Positions 61,143-64,000 of a stretch of DNA of 64,000 nucleotides are shown here, piece by piece; position 1 is the stretch's first letter, and every line of letters starts with the position of its first letter. The notes beneath the pieces are model-generated. The model searched no databases, was not told the DNA's origin, and saw nothing but the letters and a program-made list of their open reading frames with translations. Made by a program: the position numbers and the translations under genes. Where the stretch lies: positions 124,001 through 188,000 of the forward strand of contig CAJQUW010005346.1 in NCBI GenBank assembly GCA_907163375.1. Direction: 5' to 3'. This DNA comes from Prostheceraeus crozeri. Lineage: Eukaryota > Platyhelminthes > Polycladida > Euryleptidae.

Positions 61143-62363
61143 AAGTGAAGAGACACTGACGTTGCGAAAATTGAGAATAACCCTATGTCCTGTCTGTAAA
61201 TGCCCTTATCAAAAAGATCGTTTGAGAAGCCATATTTATAATTCACACCATCTAAGATATAAATCAAAAGAAGAGAAAAAAGCAAGTCAAGAGTTCATCT
61301 ATGCATGTCTATGCGGGGAAACACTTGGTGGAACGGTTGATAGGAAGACAGCTCAACCATTTGCGCGTCAACACACCCATATTTTAAACGAGCGAATGGA
61401 GGGAGAAAATGTTAGTAAACTCAACTATATTATTCAACAGCATGTTCCGAGACCCTCTTTGAATGTGACATCTACGTTGACAGGACAAGATCGACAATTA
61501 TCACCCACCTCACGTCGTGCAACCCCCTTGCGACCCCCTCAACCTATGAATACAGATTTGGATGCAGACGATAGTCTAGAAGCACTCATTCGACCTCTCC
61601 AGCTGATCATCGCGCCTTAACATCACGTCAAGCAACACCTGATCCTTCTCACACTATGCTGCAAGTGAAAAGTATGGTTGAAGATCGAGCCAGAGTGGAT
61701 GCTCCCCCGGATACCACCCATACGGTCCATCAAATACAAGAAGAATTGAATCGATTGCCGCCAGATGTTTTAGCCATGGCTGCTAATGAGATTGATATGA
61801 GTCCTATATCGTTAGAGAATATTCAACCTACACTAAGTCATGTGACATTTGATAACTACCCAGGTCCGGTCAATGATCACAACAGTTATGTCCAAGCCAT
61901 GTCGAACACAATGGGAAATCCAGAGGTTGATCAACAAGAATCAAGAGAACCTCTTCAACAACACTCGGTGGGGGTAGGAACCACTCAACAACCCATGGAC
62001 GCACACCCCGTGGAGGAAAGAATGTTTTACCCAGTCAATTCACCTGTCATTGACAACTCCCACGAGTACATTATTCAACTGAACAATTTGAAAAACAGCG
62101 CCATTGTTCAACTGTTGAACGATTCTATTCGTCTCCATGAACGTCATTTAAATGCTCGCAAACGCATCTTGCACGTGTTGGAAGAGGCATTTAATCAACA
62201 CATTCATGAACCCAATCGTACAGATGGCAATGGAGACTACGTGGATGAGACATTGGAAAGCATGCGTGACTTGCTGACTCAAAAGGAAGAGTTTATTGCC
62301 CACTTAACCAACCAAAATGCGGACGTCCACGCACGCTACATGAATTTGGTGAACGTCATGTAA
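61093..62363 (+). pseudogene. Zinc-finger plus helical protein, element 2 copy (one break)
   Basis: Starts MHRNTQQKSIMKGGTRE. The C2H2 finger (CPVCKCPYQKDRLRSHIYNSH), a Pro-rich middle (RRATPLRPPQPM) and the helical C-terminal part (LNNLKNSAIVQLLNDS) match element 1. Only one QQHSVG unit is present. The region looks broken about once. Confidence 0.5.
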
Positions 62364-62365
62364 AC

Positions 62366-62371
62366 TAAGTT
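62366..62371 (+). promoter_or_regulatory. TAAG-type start element, element 2 (131-residue Cys gene)
   Basis: TAAGTT, 33 nt before the ATG at 62399. Confidence 0.6.
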
Positions 62372-62398
62372 ATGTGGGATAGAGGATGATATACAAGA

Positions 62399-62794
62399 AT
62401 GACGTGTCAGTGTGAAATATGTTCAAATCGACGTCAGGACTTTACCAATGTACTGAAATCCCTAAGTTCAGGGATAGGATGTTCGAAAAAGAAAATTAAC
62501 CGTCATCTCGATCAATTGCCTGAGGAATATGTCAAGGATATGCAAGCACTCATGAGCAAAATGCGAGAGAATCCAGGGAAATTAACACCTTTACAGCACG
62601 AGTTTATTCAATCTTACAAAGGAATTCTCCGCAAATTTGTGAAACCACCCCCTCAAACTCGCAAATACTTGGGTCAAAAACGGAAATTTAACAAGAAACA
62701 AACTCCCTTCGCACAAGCCTATGCCATGGCATATCACGATAATCCAGCAGCTTTCAAACAAGCCTTACATGCATCGATCGGTTCCAAACACTAA
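62399..62794 (+). CDS. Unknown 131-residue Cys-motif protein, element 2 copy
   Basis: MTCQCEICSNRR and the basic C-terminal half are as in element 1 (29846-30241), with only a few substitutions. Probably expressed with the virion genes, given its start element. Confidence 0.7.
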   Translation: MTCQCEICSNRRQDFTNVLKSLSSGIGCSKKKINRHLDQLPEEYVKDMQALMSKMRENPGKLTPLQHEFIQSYKGILRKFVKPPPQTRKYLGQKRKFNKKQTPFAQAYAMAYHDNPAAFKQALHASIGSKH

Positions 62795-62797
62795 GTA
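62792..62797 (+). promoter_or_regulatory. TAAG-type start element, element 2 (membrane protein)
   Basis: TAAGTA, 36 nt before the ATG at 62828; it overlaps the preceding stop. Confidence 0.6.
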
Positions 62798-62827
62798 AAC
62801 CATACCCACGTCATCAACAGCGTCATC

Positions 62828-63190
62828 ATGGACACTGTTCAATCCATAGCGAACACACTTTCAACAGCCAACGGAGGAGATTTAAAATGTTCACTCATTG
62901 GTTCATTCAAAGAAACCCTATCACAATTCTTTACACTCGTCATATTCATTTTGGTTACCCTCTTATCTGGTCGAAAAATGATGAAAGATATCAAAAAACG
63001 TAAAGATAGTGGAAAACCCTTACTCGATGTGGAAGTCGTCAACTATGATATGTCCAAAACACCTATACTCAATCCCACCAAACCGCAAAATGAAATTCCC
63101 ATGAAATCGAACGATTTATCGAAGAGTGTGAATAAGTCACGTTCACACAGTAAAATTCCTATGAAATCAAACGATGTACCGAAGATTTAA
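62828..63190 (+). CDS. Small single-pass membrane protein, element 2 copy
   Basis: 120 residues, nearly identical to 29450-29812. The transmembrane stretch FFTLVIFILVTLLSG and the two IPMKSND units are kept. Confidence 0.7.
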   Translation: MDTVQSIANTLSTANGGDLKCSLIGSFKETLSQFFTLVIFILVTLLSGRKMMKDIKKRKDSGKPLLDVEVVNYDMSKTPILNPTKPQNEIPMKSNDLSKSVNKSRSHSKIPMKSNDVPKI

Positions 63191-63480
63191 AGCTTGATTT
63201 TCCCATGATATCGTTAAAAATACTACGGATTTGATGTGTTATTTTCCCATGATATCAATCGATTCACTGTGACTTTGAAGAACACACTCTGTTACAAATC
63301 CTCGTAAAATCAGGTGATTTATCGAGAATTCTGAGGTACTTTTCCACACCAAATCGACCAATGTTATCGTAAAATGACTCAGCCATTTCCCATGAAATCA
63401 AGCGTTATCTCGCAAATTTGACCTACAAAAAGGGACAAGTCCCGTACACCACCAAAAATGAATGATTCATCGTGAATTTG
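63191..63480 (+). repeat. Intergenic degenerate repeats, element 2
   Basis: The counterpart of 29165-29449, with CCCATGATATC words and a well-conserved CTACAAAAAGGGACAAG stretch. Conservation of a non-coding block between two insertions suggests a function or very recent divergence. Confidence 0.55.
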
Positions 63481-63552
63481 ACGGAGCACCAATCAGAGCA
63501 CTTGTATGCGTGGGCGTCAACCAATGAGAAGAAATTTTCCCACGATCAACTC

Positions 63553-63559
63553 TATATAA
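63553..63559 (+). promoter_or_regulatory. TATA box of the 327-residue gene, element 2
   Basis: TATATAA, 38 bp before the ATG at 63591. GGAGCACCAATCAGAGCAC lies at 63483-63501 and a CCAAT at 63521. Confidence 0.7.
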
Positions 63560-63590
63560 ACTGAGCCATTTCAATCATTTTCATTCAGTC

Positions 63591-64000
63591 ATGGGTAAAC
63601 GTACGAACACGTTGGAAGCTCCTCTCGCGAAGAAGGTGAAAGTCACGTATTCGTCAGATACACCGACATCGAAGCCAGTCTTTGTTGAAGCGACGGAACC
63701 CTATTTCCATACGAATGGGAAAGCCGAGAAGAACTACCTTACCAAGGCACATACACAGTTGGAGCCTCTGTCCATCACACGTCTGGTATTAGGCAAGAAA
63801 TGGGGTATCACTGGATATTATCCCATTCGCGGAGAGAATGCGATGATGGATGTGATGGATTGGCAATCACGACGAGACATCTCAAAACTCGTGTTTGCCA
63901 CGGGATTTTATGGATGGCGTGCACAAACATACAATGACGCTGGGTACGGTTCCGATCAACTCTCCTCCCTCTTCATCATTTCTCAAGCCGTCTCACGCGA
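63591..64000 (+). CDS. 327-residue-type protein, element 2, cut by window end
   Basis: The first 136 codons of the counterpart of 28066-29049, open to the last base. The basic N-terminus is MGKRTNTLEAPLAKKVKV. Function unknown. Its truncation here is only the window edge. Confidence 0.65.
   Translation, partial: MGKRTNTLEAPLAKKVKVTYSSDTPTSKPVFVEATEPYFHTNGKAEKNYLTKAHTQLEPLSITRLVLGKKWGITGYYPIRGENAMMDVMDWQSRRDISKLVFATGFYGWRAQTYNDAGYGSDQLSSLFIISQAVSR

Larger units (their letters stand above)
55740..64000. mobile_element. Polinton/Maverick element 2, partial (runs past window end)
   Basis: It starts AGTAGTACAGCCTAGTCCCC, alignable with the AGTAGC...CTAGCCCC end of element 1, and then carries the same genes as the right part of element 1 in the same order but opposite orientation. 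Coding regions are very similar to element 1 by eye (roughly 95%), so the two belong to one family but are separate insertions with different end sequences. The visible part looks nearly whole, with about one break. The core genes lie beyond the window. Confidence 0.93.

Noticed and set aside
1-64000. CRISPR arrays, tRNA or rRNA genes
   Set aside because: No spaced palindromic repeats and no tRNA- or rRNA-like segments were seen; the tandem repeats have no spacer structure.

Overview
The window looks like animal nuclear DNA, most likely from a marine invertebrate: it is AT-rich, has spliced transposon genes with GT-AG introns, and is crowded with metazoan-type mobile elements. The frequent TAGGCCTA-like words recall echinoderm genomes, but that is only an impression. 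No complete host gene is visible. Three weak exon candidates (about 1377-1612, 44719-45029 and 54683-55195 on the minus strand) are all that may belong to the host.

Layout. 1613-5154 is a Penelope-like retroelement in its typical arrangement: a 656-bp partial copy placed head-to-tail before the main copy, with a hammerhead-ribozyme-like fold in each repeat. 5155-12062 is mostly non-coding, with small tandem repeats. 12069-37418 is a 25,350-bp Polinton/Maverick with exact 6-bp target duplications (CATGTG) and 221-bp terminal inverted repeats. 38275-42451 is a 4.2-kb DNA transposon with a 4-bp duplication (ACAT) and a spliced, DDE-like transposase, tentatively Sola-like. 47451-52482 is a pair of diverged inverted repeats around a LINE (about 48340-51525). 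From 55740 to the window end runs a second, closely related Polinton in the opposite orientation, cut by the window edge.

Polinton content. Element 1 has the core set: protein-primed DNA polymerase, retroviral-type integrase with a chromodomain, packaging ATPase, adenain-like cysteine protease and a double-jelly-roll-type major capsid candidate. It also has unusual extras: a TBP-like protein, a UBA-RING protein resembling the end of an IAP, a DEDD-type exonuclease candidate, small basic core-like proteins, a virion-protein candidate with collagen-like triplets, and a Cys/His-rich domain present in the genes at both ends. Its terminal repeats are almost identical, so the insertion looks recent, yet it is broken in roughly eight places. 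The visible third of element 2 looks nearly whole, with about one break.

Most striking observation. The Polinton genes seem to fall into two promoter classes. One class (both terminal genes, the exonuclease, the Pro-rich gene and the 327-residue gene) has a TATA box, in several cases beside clusters of GGAGCAC words. The other class (protease, capsid, other virion candidates and small basic proteins) lacks a TATA box but has a TA(A/G)GT(A/T)-like word 31-36 nt before the start codon at 11 genes of element 1, repeated at the matching genes of element 2. With a TBP-like protein in the same element, this suggests an early/late transcription programme encoded by a Polinton. That is an inference from sequence only.
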